This document shows positions 43,101 to 51,254 of a DNA stretch of 64,000 bases, one piece after another; the stretch's first letter is position 1; each line of letters begins with the position of its first letter. The notes under the pieces were generated by a model. It was not told the DNA's origin and did not search any database. It was given only the letters and a program-made list of their open reading frames with translations. The translations under genes and the position numbers were made by a program. Source of the stretch: Symbiodinium natans (taxonomy: Eukaryota; Sar; Dinophyceae; Suessiales; Symbiodiniaceae); contig CAJNDS010001646.1 in the NCBI GenBank assembly GCA_905221605.1, positions 274,001-338,000 on the forward strand, written 5' to 3'.

Positions 43101-45084
43101 GAGTCTTATTGCAGTAGTAGGAGCTTTATCAAAATAATTAGGAACCATATGAAACTTCACTGGAATCCTATGAAAATAAGTAGGAATCTTTCGGGCTCCT
43201 ACGAAATTTATCGGGGAAGCTAGTAGAAAGCCCATTAAATTGAAGAGGAACCCTTAACAAATCAAAAGAACGCAGTGAAGATTAATAGGAATTAATAGGA
43301 CTCCTATGAAAAATAAGATTCGTTTAACAAGAATTAGTAGGAATCCTACTAAATGAATATGAGCCTAAACCAATAGGAATTCCTTTCAAACGAATGAGAC
43401 CTCCATCCGGTACGGATTCTTAGTTCCTGGGTTACCTCTTATTGAAATCCTTTTTGAAATATATTGAATTTCAATAAGGGCGGTACTAGGAACTAAGAAT
43501 CCTGTGTTTCTATTTTAAGACCCTTATTGAAATATTGAATTTGAATAAGGGCTGTACTAGGAACTAAGAACTCAGACCAAGAGTCCCTGGCAGTCTTAGT
43601 TCTTAGTTCTTGGTTCCGCCCTTATTGAAATTCAATATTTCAATAAGGGTTTCCATAATGACCACCCGTATTGAAGTTCAATACTTCAAGAAGGGTTTCA
43701 ATAATGCCAACCCTTATTGAAATTCAATATTTCAATAAGGGTTTCAATAATGACCACCCTTGTTGATTCAATATTTCAATAAGGGTTTCAAAAATGCTAA
43801 CCCTTCTGGACATTCAATATTTCAATAAGGGTTTTAAAATAGAAACACATAGGTTTAACAGACAACAAAAGAAAAACATACAACAACAGAGCAAAACATC
43901 AAAGGCATTAAACAAAGCAAAAAAGTATAGATCTTTGGGGAGGGGGGGTACCATATATCTCTATTGTTTGTTAACGTGTCTGGCTACTGTGTGCAGCTAT
44001 GCTGTCCGTCGCGCCCTCAGCCCTTTTTTTGCTTCCGGGGGTCTGTCGAGGGGGGGGGGGGGTGAGCATATATATATATATATACAGTAGTAAAGATTCC
44101 AGCACGCATGAATCTGCGGGCGGCAAACACATTTGGCATAGATGCGTGTTTTGTTGGCTTGCCCAGAACGGGACTGTGACGGACGCTGCGGTGAGTGCGT
44201 CCGTCAGTCACTGCCTGCCAGCATAAGCCTCGAAACTCCTGCCACCTAAACGTGTACATATTATGTATACACATGAACACATGAAGAAAGAAATAAACAG
44301 ATAACTAAAAACACGTAAATTTTTAAAAAAAATATATGTATGTATACATACATACATATGATGTTTTCCTGAGGCCACTTGAGGGATTTGTCGTGTTTTG
44401 AAGGGAGTGTTTTAAAGAGTGAACACATGGACTCAGATGAAACAAAAGGCCTCCCGCCAGCTCCCGCCGCCCCAGCGCAGCGTGGGCCCTCTGCAGCCTC
44501 TCGGACCGAGAGAAGTTGGGCAAAGCCCCCCATACTTGACCCGTTTAGGGCTTAGGGTTCAAGGCTTATGGGGTTTAGGGTTTGGGGTTTGGGGTTCAGA
44601 GACCCATACTTGTATATACAATATCGATAGCAAAGATTACATTGGCTTATTTTTGAATACTATACAAGAAATGCTATTGCAATCTCGAATGAAGGGTCTG
44701 CACATGATTGAACGGTTCCTTCTGCGGGGGAGATGTTTTCGGACGAGTCTGTGGAGTTCACCTGGCTGCGTGGGTGCAGCTGGTATTCTGTCAGAGAACC
44801 TAGTGGAATCCAAACGTGTCCTTCACCGCCGGCCGGCGCCAACAGTTCGCGCAGGCAGTGTGCCTGCCAGAGGTCCTGTTGCGTACAGATGGCCGTGCAG
44901 TAGGGCACTGGGGACTCTGTATGCGCATCATTATGCATTCTGATACTGGAAACAAGGAAGCGAAGGCAACAGAATGGGTGGGACATCCGAAGGTGTGGCC
45001 TCGGAGCCCGCGAAGGCCCTCAGCAGTGGGGAGGCGGCCCCGCAGCGCGCGAGGCTCCGGGGATCCAGGAGCCGGAGGAGGGCC
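31957..45084 (-). CDS. F-box plus JmjC-domain dioxygenase gene, many small exons
   Basis: Minus-strand exons in order: F-box (45084-45000, 44875-44827), linker exons (about 41.2 and 40.9 kb), JmjC N-terminal part (39867-39780, 39458-39414, about 38.9 and 37.2 kb), the H-x-D iron motif (36441-36379), co-substrate strand (35979-35915), the distal iron-binding His (33394-33345 joined to 33162-33126), then 32649-32548 and a C-terminal region ending at 31957. JmjC proteins are Fe(II)/2-oxoglutarate oxygenases; an F-box would link it to an SCF ubiquitin ligase through Skp1. The arrangement resembles F-box/JMJD6-like proteins. Several junctions keep phase only with GC-AG introns. Introns hold CCCTAAA tracts, mini-elements and a 2.4-kb palindromic element. 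Not every exon was found: the part between 35915 and 33394 and between 44827 and 41.2 kb is incomplete. Whether it is expressed cannot be seen. Confidence 0.7.
32408..32454 (-). CDS. small exon after the JmjC core
   Basis: Bounded by acceptor GCTGTCTCAACAG and a consensus GTGAGT donor (32402-32407). The most protein-like frame (LRNRRLISLLEVGAE) does not match the phase of the preceding exon, so either the acceptor lies a few bases further in or an exon is missing. Confidence 0.35.
32548..32649 (-). CDS. JmjC exon following the iron-binding His (VTQNYAS)
   Basis: Exactly 34 codons: VTQNYASETHVHVIRRFLSE, then KKDQADERFRQREA. Acceptor CAG (32650-32652) and GTAAGA donor (32542-32547). VTQN(F/Y) right after ...DDTIA is a hallmark of the JMJD6/F-box JmjC group, and phase 0 matches the exon at 33126-33162. 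Confidence 0.8.
33126..33162 (-). CDS. 37-nt JmjC exon with the distal iron-binding His (HCVLNLDDDTIA)
   Basis: Joins the previous exon as WW|H, giving GWWHCVLNLDDDTIA, the standard JmjC segment in which the His is the third Fe(II) ligand. It starts after AG (33163-33164) and ends at a GC donor (33125-33124). Confidence 0.8.
33345..33394 (-). CDS. 50-nt JmjC exon (GPGDLVFIPSGWW)
   Basis: Acceptor CCTGAGCCAG; reads EGTCGPGDLVFIPSGW plus two bases that complete Trp with the next exon across a GC-AG intron (33163-33344). P-G-D-L-V-F-(I/V)-P-(S/T)-GWWH is the most conserved stretch of JMJD6-like JmjC domains. Confidence 0.85.
33734..33830. mobile_element. hairpin mini-element, family C, copy 2
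   Basis: Left GGGTAAACCTTT pairs with right AAAGGTTAACTACCC. Sequence and layout match the copy at 22907-23008 (TACCCT-AGCC...CCTAAGATACTGTC against CTACTAAGAAATGATG). Confidence 0.45.
35625..35723. mobile_element. hairpin mini-element, family B, copy 3
   Basis: Right end TATCGTAAACCCCCC is clear; left end is diverged (GGGCGATAATTAGGGCCCC). It shares AGTAGGATCC and GACCCC inner blocks with other copies. In an intron of the F-box-JmjC gene. Confidence 0.65.
35795..35880. mobile_element. hairpin mini-element, family A, copy 3
   Basis: Starts GATGTTCCCCCTACC and ends CGTATAAGGGGGAACATC, 86 bp. It ends about 35 bp before the exon 35915-35979 on the plus coordinate, inside the following intron. 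Confidence 0.75.
35915..35979 (-). CDS. JmjC exon (NKTCAWNAVVRGRKRWLLLPP)
   Basis: 65 nt: one base completing Pro of the preceding exon, 21 codons (NKTCAWNAVVRGRKRW...), then one base. It begins after AG (35980-35981) and ends at a GC donor (35914-35913). T-x-AWNA-(L/V)-x-x-G-x-KRW is the strand that follows the H-x-D motif in JMJD6-like enzymes and holds the Asn/Lys contacts for 2-oxoglutarate. Confidence 0.85.
36081..36152. repeat. short dispersed repeat, family D, copy 2
   Basis: Starts ATTCCTGACTACGATCC as in 19764. It is followed by two related blocks (about 36190-36248 and 36268-36320) sharing ACCCAATnnAATATAAGrGAAAATSATAGAA, which look like a degenerate tandem pair. Confidence 0.35.
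36379..36441 (-). CDS. JmjC exon with the first iron-binding motif (WHLDP)
   Basis: Acceptor GATCACAG, then PDFRWLLIGHRRSGSKWHLD and two bases of Pro. R-W-x-(L/V)-(I/M)-G-x-x-RSG-S/T...H-x-DP is the JMJD6-type signature; His and Asp are Fe(II) ligands. It ends at a GC donor (36378-36377), and the next exon restores Pro and continues NKTCAWNA. Confidence 0.85.
36999..37056 (-). CDS. JmjC exon (VPSFFRGRDLFDLLGD)
   Basis: 58 nt after acceptor GCATTCACAG: KVPSFFRGRDLFDLLGDP and two bases. With a GC donor (36998-36997) it joins the next exon as GDPW-PDFRW, in frame. V-P-x-(Y/F)-F-x-x-DLF is the segment just before the RW...RSG motif in this group. Confidence 0.8.
37171..37300 (-). CDS. JmjC exon (DDVPMFIFCKYF...LLEDYE)
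   Basis: Reads SCTEGNVDDVPMFIFCKYFS, then KRAKALLEDYEAAEG. DD-x-P-(L/M)-(Y/F)-(I/L)-F...F...LL-x-DY is the conserved JmjC strand-helix pair upstream of VP-x-FF. The donor is not resolved. Confidence 0.7.
37620..37695 (-). CDS. exon-like frame in the F-box-JmjC gene (EFYAYADRNLFHVEVPK)
   Basis: Reads DETPAKEFYAYADRNLFHVE on the minus strand. It lies between two JmjC exons and is protein-like, but I cannot place it in the domain. Confidence 0.4.
38742..38925 (-). CDS. JmjC exon (SPEDLLRRFGATSFAAG)
   Basis: The frame reads FNAKPELPPQQSLANSPEDL, then LRRFGATSFAAGACDIPL. L-L-x-x-(F/Y)-G-x-x-x-F-x-(A/V)-G is the N-terminal JmjC strand that follows the WPA...W helix (39414-39458). Both ends approximate. 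Confidence 0.6.
39414..39458 (-). CDS. JmjC exon (WPAMKTWSREDRRW)
   Basis: 45 nt: two bases completing Asp, then WPAMKTWSREDRRW and one base. The preceding exon ends ...GRALT plus G, so the junction reads RALT-D-WPAMKTW, a typical start of a JmjC domain. Acceptor GTGTGAAAG; donor GTTTGT (39413-39408). Confidence 0.75.
39780..39867 (-). CDS. JmjC exon (FLQRFEQKSCPVVLEG)
   Basis: 88 nt beginning after AG (39868-39869): PLSFSRQEDFLQRFEQKSCP, then VVLEGRALT and one base. (E/D)-F-x-x-(R/K)-(F/Y)-E...P-V-V-(L/I) is the usual JmjC entry segment. It ends at a GC donor (39779-39778). Confidence 0.75.
40040..40132 (+). repeat. (GGAGCA)n microsatellite with GGA and GTA variants
   Basis: A regular hexanucleotide tract in an intron of the F-box-JmjC gene, preceded by a looser AGG/AGC/AGT triplet region from about 39945. 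Confidence 0.9.
40661..40761. mobile_element. hairpin mini-element, family B, copy 4
   Basis: Starts GGGGTTTCCGAATTTAGG and ends CCCTTAGTTTCGTAAACTCCC, about 100 bp; directly follows a TTTAGGG tract. Confidence 0.7.
40837..40915 (-). CDS. exon of the F-box-JmjC gene (FERQPGERLRRRFFNPGSKLP)
   Basis: 79 nt with acceptor GCACAGTGCCAG-type (40916-40918) and consensus GTGAGT donor (40831-40836). Reads NFERQPGERLRRRFFNPGSK and LPIITW. It resembles the (I/F)-E-R...F...P-x-x-P-(V/I)-I-(I/L) lead-in to JmjC domains in F-box/JmjC proteins. Confidence 0.6.
41180..41226 (-). CDS. exon of the F-box-JmjC gene (DKVYSDVLYRSFF)
   Basis: Acceptor CTCGTGCCAG is followed by SFDKVYSDVLYRSFFYA. (F/Y)-SD-x-L-(Y/F)-R/Q-x-(F/W) is a segment found between the F-box and JmjC domains of F-box/JmjC proteins. 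The donor may be the GC in TATGCCGCA. Another probable exon of the gene lies at about 41328-41430 (LCLQLWSHTAVSEASVQGIL). Confidence 0.5.
41770..42725. repeat. mirror-symmetric array of ten hairpin units, copy 2
   Basis: Five units run left to right, and five complementary units follow, with the mirror point at 42246-42247 (GAGGAATT-CA-AATTCCTC). Each unit is a hairpin: TTCCTCGAGTTTCCAAAAATCC, loop, GGATTTTTGGAAACTCGAGGAA in shortened form. Even unit variants are mirrored: the outermost units carry CCCAAGTTTCGG and the inner ones CCCCAGTTTCGG. Arms of about 470 bp look nearly identical. Confidence 0.9.
42870..43420. repeat. AT-rich degenerate array, copy 2
   Basis: AATAGGAATCCTATTAAAATT-type units with 20-26 bp spacing, the complement of the array in copy 1 (25770-26950) but shorter. 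Confidence 0.65.
43430..43850. mobile_element. nested foldback segment inside copy 2
   Basis: TGTGTTTCTATTTTAAGACCC (43505 on) pairs with GGGTTTTAAAATAGAAACACA (ending 43850). Between them is a tandem unit of about 50 bp built on CCCTTATTGAAATTCAATAT and TTCAATAAGGG, itself palindromic, repeated four to five times. An outer pair around TTAGTTC(C/T)TGG flanks part of it. Absent from copy 1, so it is probably a later insertion. Confidence 0.6.
44827..44875 (-). CDS. second F-box exon (DLWQAHCLRELLAPAG)
   Basis: 49 nt after acceptor GTACGCAACAG: DLWQAHCLRELLAPAG and one base; donor GTGAAG (44821-44826). It continues the F-box as ...AFAGSE|DLWQ, where (D/E)-x-LW-x-x-(L/H)-C is the usual end of an F-box motif. 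Confidence 0.65.
45000..45084 (-). CDS. F-box exon (LLDPRSLARCGAASPLLRAFA)
   Basis: 85 nt, in phase with the next exon through a GC donor (44999-44998). Reads ALLRLLDPRSLARCGAASPL and LRAFAGSE. L-x-x-LDP-x-(S/D)-L-x-x-(C/A)-x-x-(A/V)-(S/C)-x-x-(W/L) is the F-box core that binds Skp1. Further N-terminal sequence and the start codon were not found. Confidence 0.65.
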
Positions 45085-45536
45085 CTGGGTCTTTTGAGGG
45101 CCCTTGGGTTTAGACTTTAGGGTTGAGTAGGGTTTAGGATCTATAAAATCTACCTCAAAACGGCCATCTCCCCTTCCATACCCTCTGCGCCTTGGATGCA
45201 GATGTCCCTCTGCACTCAGGCACAGAGTATGTCAATACAGAATTGCGAAGCTCTAGGAACAGAGGCACTGTTTCAAGATAGCATGCAGGGCAGTTTCGTC
45301 AAAACAACACACAGTGCTCAGTTTTTCAGTTTTACAGTTTCACTTGGTTTGAAGCTTTCCAGGCAGCATAGAGAGCCAAGCTGCAACAGCAGCTCATCAC
45401 CCACGCGACGCAACCTTGGATGCTGCGAGCCATTTCTGCCGTTCCATAGGCTGCCTGCGCTACACCGGAGCCCCCTTTCACTTGTCCGGGCACGGGGGGA
45501 AGTTCTTCGGAAGGGAGGAAAACTGAGAGCATATTT

Positions 45537-45610
45537 GGGGTTTAACGAAAATAGGGGACCCCTACAATAGACCGCTAAATAGTAGGATTCGCTGGTATGT
45601 AGGTGCCCGC
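45537..45610. mobile_element. hairpin mini-element, family B, copy 5 (right end lost)
   Basis: Starts GGGGTTTAACGAAAATAGGGG and has the inner AATAGTAGGATTC block; the complementary right end is missing, so it is truncated. Confidence 0.6.
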
Positions 45611-47086
45611 CAACCCTACCTCTGAGGGCGGCACATGGCAACGGAATGAACCAAGAACCACAAGCCAACAAAATACCCCCCCCCCCCAATTTTGGAAACC
45701 CCGGCATATTTAACAGTTCCCGATGCCACGTGGCGCACCGAGGCCAGAGATGCGACGAGATGCGGCGCCCGCATCCACGAGGGCATTGCCTAAGGGGTAG
45801 ACACCTGGTACGGGCGCTTACTGTGCAATTCTTGAAGAAGCTGGGTATGATGCTACATGTTTCTTCCCAACCCTTATTCTGAAACAAAAATAGGCCCTAC
45901 AAATTTGCAGCTCCCTGAATCCCGGAATCGGGCCCGAAGGCATTTTGACCAGAAACCTCCCCGAAAAAAAACAGCGCCCCCCCACTGCTCCCCTCAAGGG
46001 CACCGAGGGGGTGGACCGCCCGAAGCCGCCGTGAAGTTTCCATTGGAAGCCGCAGAGCCACGCTAAGAGAGAGGGGCGAGGGCTCCGGTTTATAAGAGAT
46101 GCCGAGATGTGTGGAGAAAGGATTGGGGGGAAAGTCGTTGAGGGCTTAGAGTTCTTGGAGTTCTCACCTTTTGAATTTACGGGTTGCGTAGATGGCTACG
46201 ACAGAGTCATAAACAAATCCGCGGCTGTGACCTCATGGCTTCAGATGAGTGGGCGCATCTGTCAATGTGCGATGCCGTCTGCTCTTCACAGCCTCCGCTT
46301 GGAAGTCGGAAGCCCCACGGTGCCAAAATGCCCATCGTTGTGAAGTGGAGGGTTGGCATGCTGCATCAATTCAGCGGCGCAAATAGCGCAACCTTGATCC
46401 AGGCCCATACAATGCATCCGATAACTTTGGTTCAGAAACTGATCACAAGCCCCCTCTAACCCAAGAGGCAATAGCCCGTGTGCTCCAGCTTGGCGCTTAA
46501 GGTTTATAGAGTTTGTATAGGGTTCTCAAGCCTCCAGGCAACACACTAAACCCTCAGCATTGGGGGGGGGGGGGGGTAAACCTTATGACCCTAAACCCTG
46601 GGGGAGGGTTCTTTTCAAGTCGACGAGCAGGCGTCTCTCCGTCGCGGATTCCGAGGATCACGGAAGCCGGGGCGCGTCTTCGGTGTGCTCGGTGCTCCTG
46701 TTGACCTTGGCTTCGCTTCAGCGGGAACCTCGATCCACTTCGCAGGAGTGAAGGAAGGGGGGAAGCCCTACGCACCCTTTGAACCCTCGACCCTCGAACC
46801 TTTCTAAGCTTTCCACCATGAAGGCCCATCAAAATCCCAAGAAGGGCATCCTCTAATGTTGAATACTGCCCCCCCCCCCCCCCTTATTCTAGGGAAAAGA
46901 ACAGTGCTTAAGGCACATTTGGGGGCAAGAGGGGGATTCCACCATGACTGAACCGGCTTGCCACTCGCCAAGCTCACCCTTTTGAGGCCAGGAACCTCCG
47001 AGAGATTCAACGTTTCTGCGTTCCTCCCGCGCGAAGTTTGAAGGCTCCGCCAACGTCCTGGCATGGCAGGGCTCTGGGGTACATTT

Positions 47087-47176
47087 GGGGGTTTGCTAAC
47101 ATAGGGGACCCATAAGATGGATCCCCAAATAGCAGGATCGTCTTGTAATAAGGACCCCAATAACTCGTAAACCTCC
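47087..47176. mobile_element. hairpin mini-element, family B, copy 6
   Basis: GGGGGTTTGCTAACATAGGGG at the left and ACTCGTAAACCTCC at the right; inner ATAGCAGGATC block as in copies 3 and 5. Confidence 0.65.
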
Positions 47177-47499
47177 ATCTCAGCTAGATGTAGGTGCCCT
47201 TTTGTTGTCACCAGCCAGAGGAGGGAGCCTAAAAACCCGACCTAGCCCCGCCATAAAGCTGAGGGGGGCCCTTCATGCCCCCTTGCAAAAGCGAATCTGG
47301 GTTCAAGGTCTCCTTGGCTGGCCAGATGTCCTCGTCGGTGCCTATCCTTGGTTTTGTTAAGGGGCTGGGCTCTTGAACAGCTCGAAAGCTGCAAAGATAC
47401 TAGCTCAGACACGACTCTAATATAATAGTATAGGCACTTGAAGGCTTCCTGAAGCCTGAAGGTCCCAAAAAACCCCCTCCACTCCCCCACATTCCACCG

Positions 47500-47601
47500 A
47501 AGCCCACCCCCAAGCCAAACCAGGTCGCCAGAGCCCGTCTTCCTCTTCTTCATGGCCTTCTTCTTCATGGCTTTCGGCCTCGGCTCCAAGATTATTGCCA
47601 T
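47500..47601 (-). CDS. exon with a Lys/Met/Ala-rich basic stretch
   Basis: Reads EPRPKAMKKKAMKKRKTGSG on the minus strand. KAMKK repeats are a feature often seen in dinoflagellate nuclear basic proteins. Frame and ends are not secure; the other open frame here is acidic (EEEGHEEEEDG). Confidence 0.4.
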
Positions 47602-47936
47602 TCAGGCTGTGTTTTGAGGGCTGCGGGGGGGAGCCGGGGGGGGGGGAGCCGGGGCTTATCTGAGGAGGTATAATATAGAGTAGGAGGTATAGAGTAGGTC
47701 CCTGGGTTGTCGTTGCTGCCTTCCGGGGGTTCTTGTCACTGAAGTTCGAACACACCGGGATGTGAGTCACGCTGACCTTGGGAACAGGGCAGATCCATTC
47801 TGGGCATCCCTGCCGGGCATCCTGCCCCTCTGCGATGCTTGCTTCGGCTTTTCTTTTCTTTGGCCTGGGTCCAAAGCGTTTTCGAGGCGTCTGGCTCTAG
47901 AAGGTTTATGCAGAGAAAGGCTTTGACGTGAATGAT

Positions 47937-47996
47937 CTACGCCTCGAAGTCAAGATGCCACAACTGCGAGACCCAGAAGAAGCTCTCGACTGCACT
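47937..47996 (-). CDS. C-terminal exon (VESFFWVSQLWHLDFEA)
   Basis: Acceptor CAATAACCCTGCAG, then AVESFFWVSQLWHLDFEA and TAG (47937-47939). An upstream segment in the frame QARKGLDAAQQLRTEKFLS (about 48030-48125) probably precedes it. Together with 48248-48613 these may form one secreted-protein gene. Confidence 0.45.
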   Translation of the reverse strand, partial: SAVESFFWVSQLWHLDFEA

Positions 47997-48247
47997 GCAG
48001 GGTTATTGAGGGCACATGGAGAGCATGATCTCACAGCCCTGGTGCATGCTGAGGAACTTTTCTGTCCGCAGCTGCTGTGCAGCGTCCAATCCTTTTCTGG
48101 CCTGTCCTGACCAAACGATGGCAAGAAAAAAAGGTGTGTCGCATGGCCTCTCAGGAATGTCAGGAACGGTGGGACTCGAAGTCCATGGACCGAGGCTGCC
48201 CGTGGCAACGTCTGAAGACTCGCATCTCTTCTCGTCTTCTCGGGGCT

Positions 48248-48613
48248 TCAGAAGACCGTTCCGTTTTTGGAGGCACGTGGGCACCATTGCGCGTAGCTGA
48301 AGTAATCCGCGACCGAGCCGACCGAGAAGCCTCCAAAGTCATTGCACAGCCACCGAGTCGTCCAGCAACACCGGGGCTGCTTGGCCCCCCATTGCCCGTG
48401 ATACCAGAAAGGCCGGTCCGACCGTTCGTGCTTATACTGTTGGCACTGCAACTTCTGCTGCTCCACCTCCTCGGCGGAAGACGTGAACTCAAACTTTGTG
48501 CAGCAGCATTCGGCATTAAAGGGGTCCACGGATGGTCGCAGGCCCTCCGCGGACAATCCGAACATGAGGGCCAAGCACCCGGCAAACTGCATTGCCTTGC
48601 TTGCGATGCCCAT
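48248..48613 (-). CDS. small secreted Cys-rich protein
   Basis: A frame with an ATG (48611-48613), and a second ATG seven codons on, which begins MQFAGCLALMFGLSAEG, a clear signal peptide. The mature part holds ECCCTKFEFTSS, QKLQCQQYKHERSD and CCWTTRWLCNDFGG, so about eight Cys in 100 residues. It reads to TGA as 121 codons without an intron, but the last third may be intron and the real C-terminus may lie at 47937. Function unknown; the compartment is secretory by inference. Confidence 0.55.
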   Translation of the reverse strand: MGIASKAMQFAGCLALMFGLSAEGLRPSVDPFNAECCCTKFEFTSSAEEVEQQKLQCQQYKHERSDRPFWYHGQWGAKQPRCCWTTRWLCNDFGGFSVGSVADYFSYAQWCPRASKNGTVF

Positions 48614-48999
48614 GGATGCGGAATTTCACAGAAACACGTGACGATGGCAGCGCTGCAGAATCTATGCTTGATGCAAGCGGCTGGCACAAGCCGGCTGACA
48701 ACCTTTTGTGGCATCCCGAAGCCTTGCGACAGTTCGAGTTCGGCAGTCACATCAAACATCTATTCCTTGGAGCTACAGATAAGCAACAAGTAGAATGCCA
48801 CAATTGCAACAAGCACGGTGGTTCATAACGATCCGGCAAAACGTACCTGGAGACCGGAGACCGTTTACACATTTCTGGAAAAGGTCAGCTGACTAGGTAC
48901 TTCTGGCAAGGGCGTCTCAACAACATCTCTTGAGTGAGGCGCGCACGCGTGTAGGGAAGGGGGAAGGTGGCACGACCGGGGGGAGGGGGGCGAGTGTGT

Positions 49000-51200
49000 T
49001 GCGAGTGTGTTGTCCGTGCACGGGCTCAGGAAGACCATGAAGCCAGCTCGACACTCTGCAAGATCCCATATTCCAAAGCTGCCTGTGCAAGTCGTACGTC
49101 TTACGCCCCTATACCCATTCTCTTCGTGTGCAGCATGCTCTCCCTCATCTCAGACCACGACACGACAAACTCGTCCCGCTCAAGCCCGGACCCGCTGAGC
49201 GCCAAGCTGAGACGTGGGCTTGGGCAAGGCCTCCCGATCCACGCCTGTCTTGTGGCTTTGCGGAGCTTCGGGCCTATGAATTAGCCTCAGGAGAAATCTT
49301 CGGGAGTATGGCAAGAGTTCTGGGGAGAGTTGTGTCCTTGTGCTGCGTTGAGGGCTGAACATCTCAGCTCCACACGTTCGCCATCATCCTCCTCCTGCGG
49401 CACTGCTGCCATTTGAAGCTGTTTCTTGCGTTGGACTGGGAATCAAGTTCCTCTCCCCACCCCTCCCCCTCCCCGCGCCCTCTGCCGTCCCTCTCCCACA
49501 CGCGCAACCAAAGCTGCAGCCTTCTTTGCGCGAATCTGGGATGCTGGATACAGAGGAAAAACTCAACATGTTAGCCAAGTTAGTTGGTATCGCCAAGCAA
49601 AATGAGAAGAGCACAATCATATTTCATAAAGGCTTAAACAGAGATCTGGGTTGATCTCCTTGCCACGAGTCCTGGGTTCTCTGCAAGACCAGAGCGCAAA
49701 ACCTCTCGCCCGGTGTATAGCAGTTTCTCAGTATGTGCTTTTGAACTCTTCCGTTCTGGACCAGCGTGTCTGTCTAGAGGCAACTTTTGGATGCAGCCCA
49801 CTGCCAAGCCAGCATGAATAGCGCAATACTACAACTTCAATGTCCTGTCGTATGTCCGCCATCGATGTCGTCTCTGTTGAACGCTGCAATGTCTTAGCAA
49901 TGTCCACAGCACCTTTGCTTGTGTTCCTACTTGTGGTCGTTGGTCAAACCACCGTCCTCGGTGTCCACCACAGCAGGATGGCGCACGACACCCACACCTC
50001 CCCGAATCCAGGTATTGCTTGTCACCCTCTGTGACGGACGGCATGGGTTCCGCAACACGTGTTGGCCGCCTGAATGATGTTGCATGGCGGGTCGCATGTG
50101 CTTCTCCCAGATCTTGCCTGGCAGTTTCAAGACCATAACATGCGGCATTATGCGACTCATCGCTACTTCAATCAATGCACAGAGGCTCAAGTGCTGTGGG
50201 ACTTCGGGCTCGAACTTGCACCCACAACCAGCAGAACACACCCTCTAAAAAAGCACGGTCGACTCTTCAGCGCATACAGGCGCAGCGCAATGCGGGCATC
50301 CATGACCTCGGGAGATTCAGGGACCCATGAAACCCTCCCTAGAAACCCACCCCCACCCTTTGGGACCTGCCAACCCCCGCACCCGGAACGCCACATCCCC
50401 GCATTTGTTGGGTCAGTTTGGCTGCCGAGGCGGCACGCGCATGGCGGGCTAACTGGGGATTTTGCCCCTATGGAGAAAGAACTATGCCCAAGGCAACGCC
50501 AGCTGTTTAGGGATGCTCAGGAGTGCTCAGGGCTGGGTGTGATGGTTGACATGGTCGGTGAGCTTTTCTGAATCAATAGATCCAATCGCCCTCTTTTCTG
50601 TGAGCACCAAAGACTGAAACCAAAAAACACGCCCTTCTGTGGAGTTGGTGCTTGGCTCTTCCCTTTTACACACGTTTCCATCCGTCAACCCGGCAATGGG
50701 GTCTCGCAATGTCTGAAAGCCGGAGCCCTCGAATCAGAAACGGCCAAGGAGACCTCCTGCGCTCTAGACAGACCTAGATGCCATCCGAAAGGCTTGCGTA
50801 TATATTGAAAAATAACCGAGCCCCCAGAGAACGCAAAACCGCACAAACAAGCCCGAAGCCCGGCAAAACAGACCTCAAACTTCCAATCCTCAAACCGTGG
50901 CCCTTGCGGAGTCGTGAGTGCCATCCTGGATCGTCTCCTTCTGCTGCGAGCGGTTGAGATGCAGGGGGTTTCGGGCTGCGGTGGGCGAACCGGTAAAGCA
51001 CGATGAGCCGCTGATATCGCACAAGCTTGCGGAGCCAAAGACGTATCGATTGCAAGAATGCCCTCTACAGTAGGGCTCGTATGGAAATTGGGGGCATAGT
51101 GCCTCAAGGTTTTAGGCTGCAGGGCTACAGAGTTCAGGGGCTTATAGGGTCTTAGTGCTCTGAGGGTTGCGAGCTGAAGAGATGACAGCCACGAGGATGG
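49000..51200. other. no supported gene
   Basis: Frames are open on both strands (for example plus 50074-50571 and minus 49927-50241), but none has recognisable motifs and splice signals. One minus segment (LRIGSLRSVLPGFGLVCAVL, about 50850-50910) is hydrophobic. Confidence 0.4.
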
Positions 51201-51250
51201 TGGGGATCTTTATGTTTTAGGGTGCAAATGAGGCTGGGGGATTCTTCAGA

Positions 51251-51254
51251 CAAG
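51251..51254 (+). repeat. target site duplication, left copy (CAAG)
   Basis: CAAG directly precedes the LTR at 51255 and recurs directly after the other LTR at 61011-61014. Four to six bp duplications are normal for retroviral-type integrases. Confidence 0.8.

Larger units (their letters stand above)
41681..44067. mobile_element. palindromic-array element, copy 2 (about 2.4 kb), in an intron
   Basis: Same plan as copy 1: left end GGTCACC, poly-C, CTCGACAGACCCCGGAA; right end TTCCGGGGGTCTGTCGAG, poly-G, GGTGAGC; both abut (TA)n. Contents: hairpin-unit array (41770-42725), AT-rich degenerate array (42870-43420), an additional foldback segment (43430-43850) absent from copy 1, and the shared right-end segment (43972-44045, GTGTCTGGCTACTGTGTGCAG and following). 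It lies between exons of the F-box-JmjC gene on the opposite reading sense. Confidence 0.8.
45200..47480. other. no confidently supported gene; repeats
   Basis: Contains TTTAGGG fragments, poly-C runs (45668, 46868), family B copies at 45537 and 47087 and several weak frames, of which minus 46286-46460 (YRMHCMGLDQGCAICAAEL) is the most protein-like. Confidence 0.4.

Noticed and set aside
48077-48793. 238-codon plus-strand frame
   Set aside because: Shadow of the minus-strand secreted protein, which has an ATG with a signal peptide and a Cys pattern.
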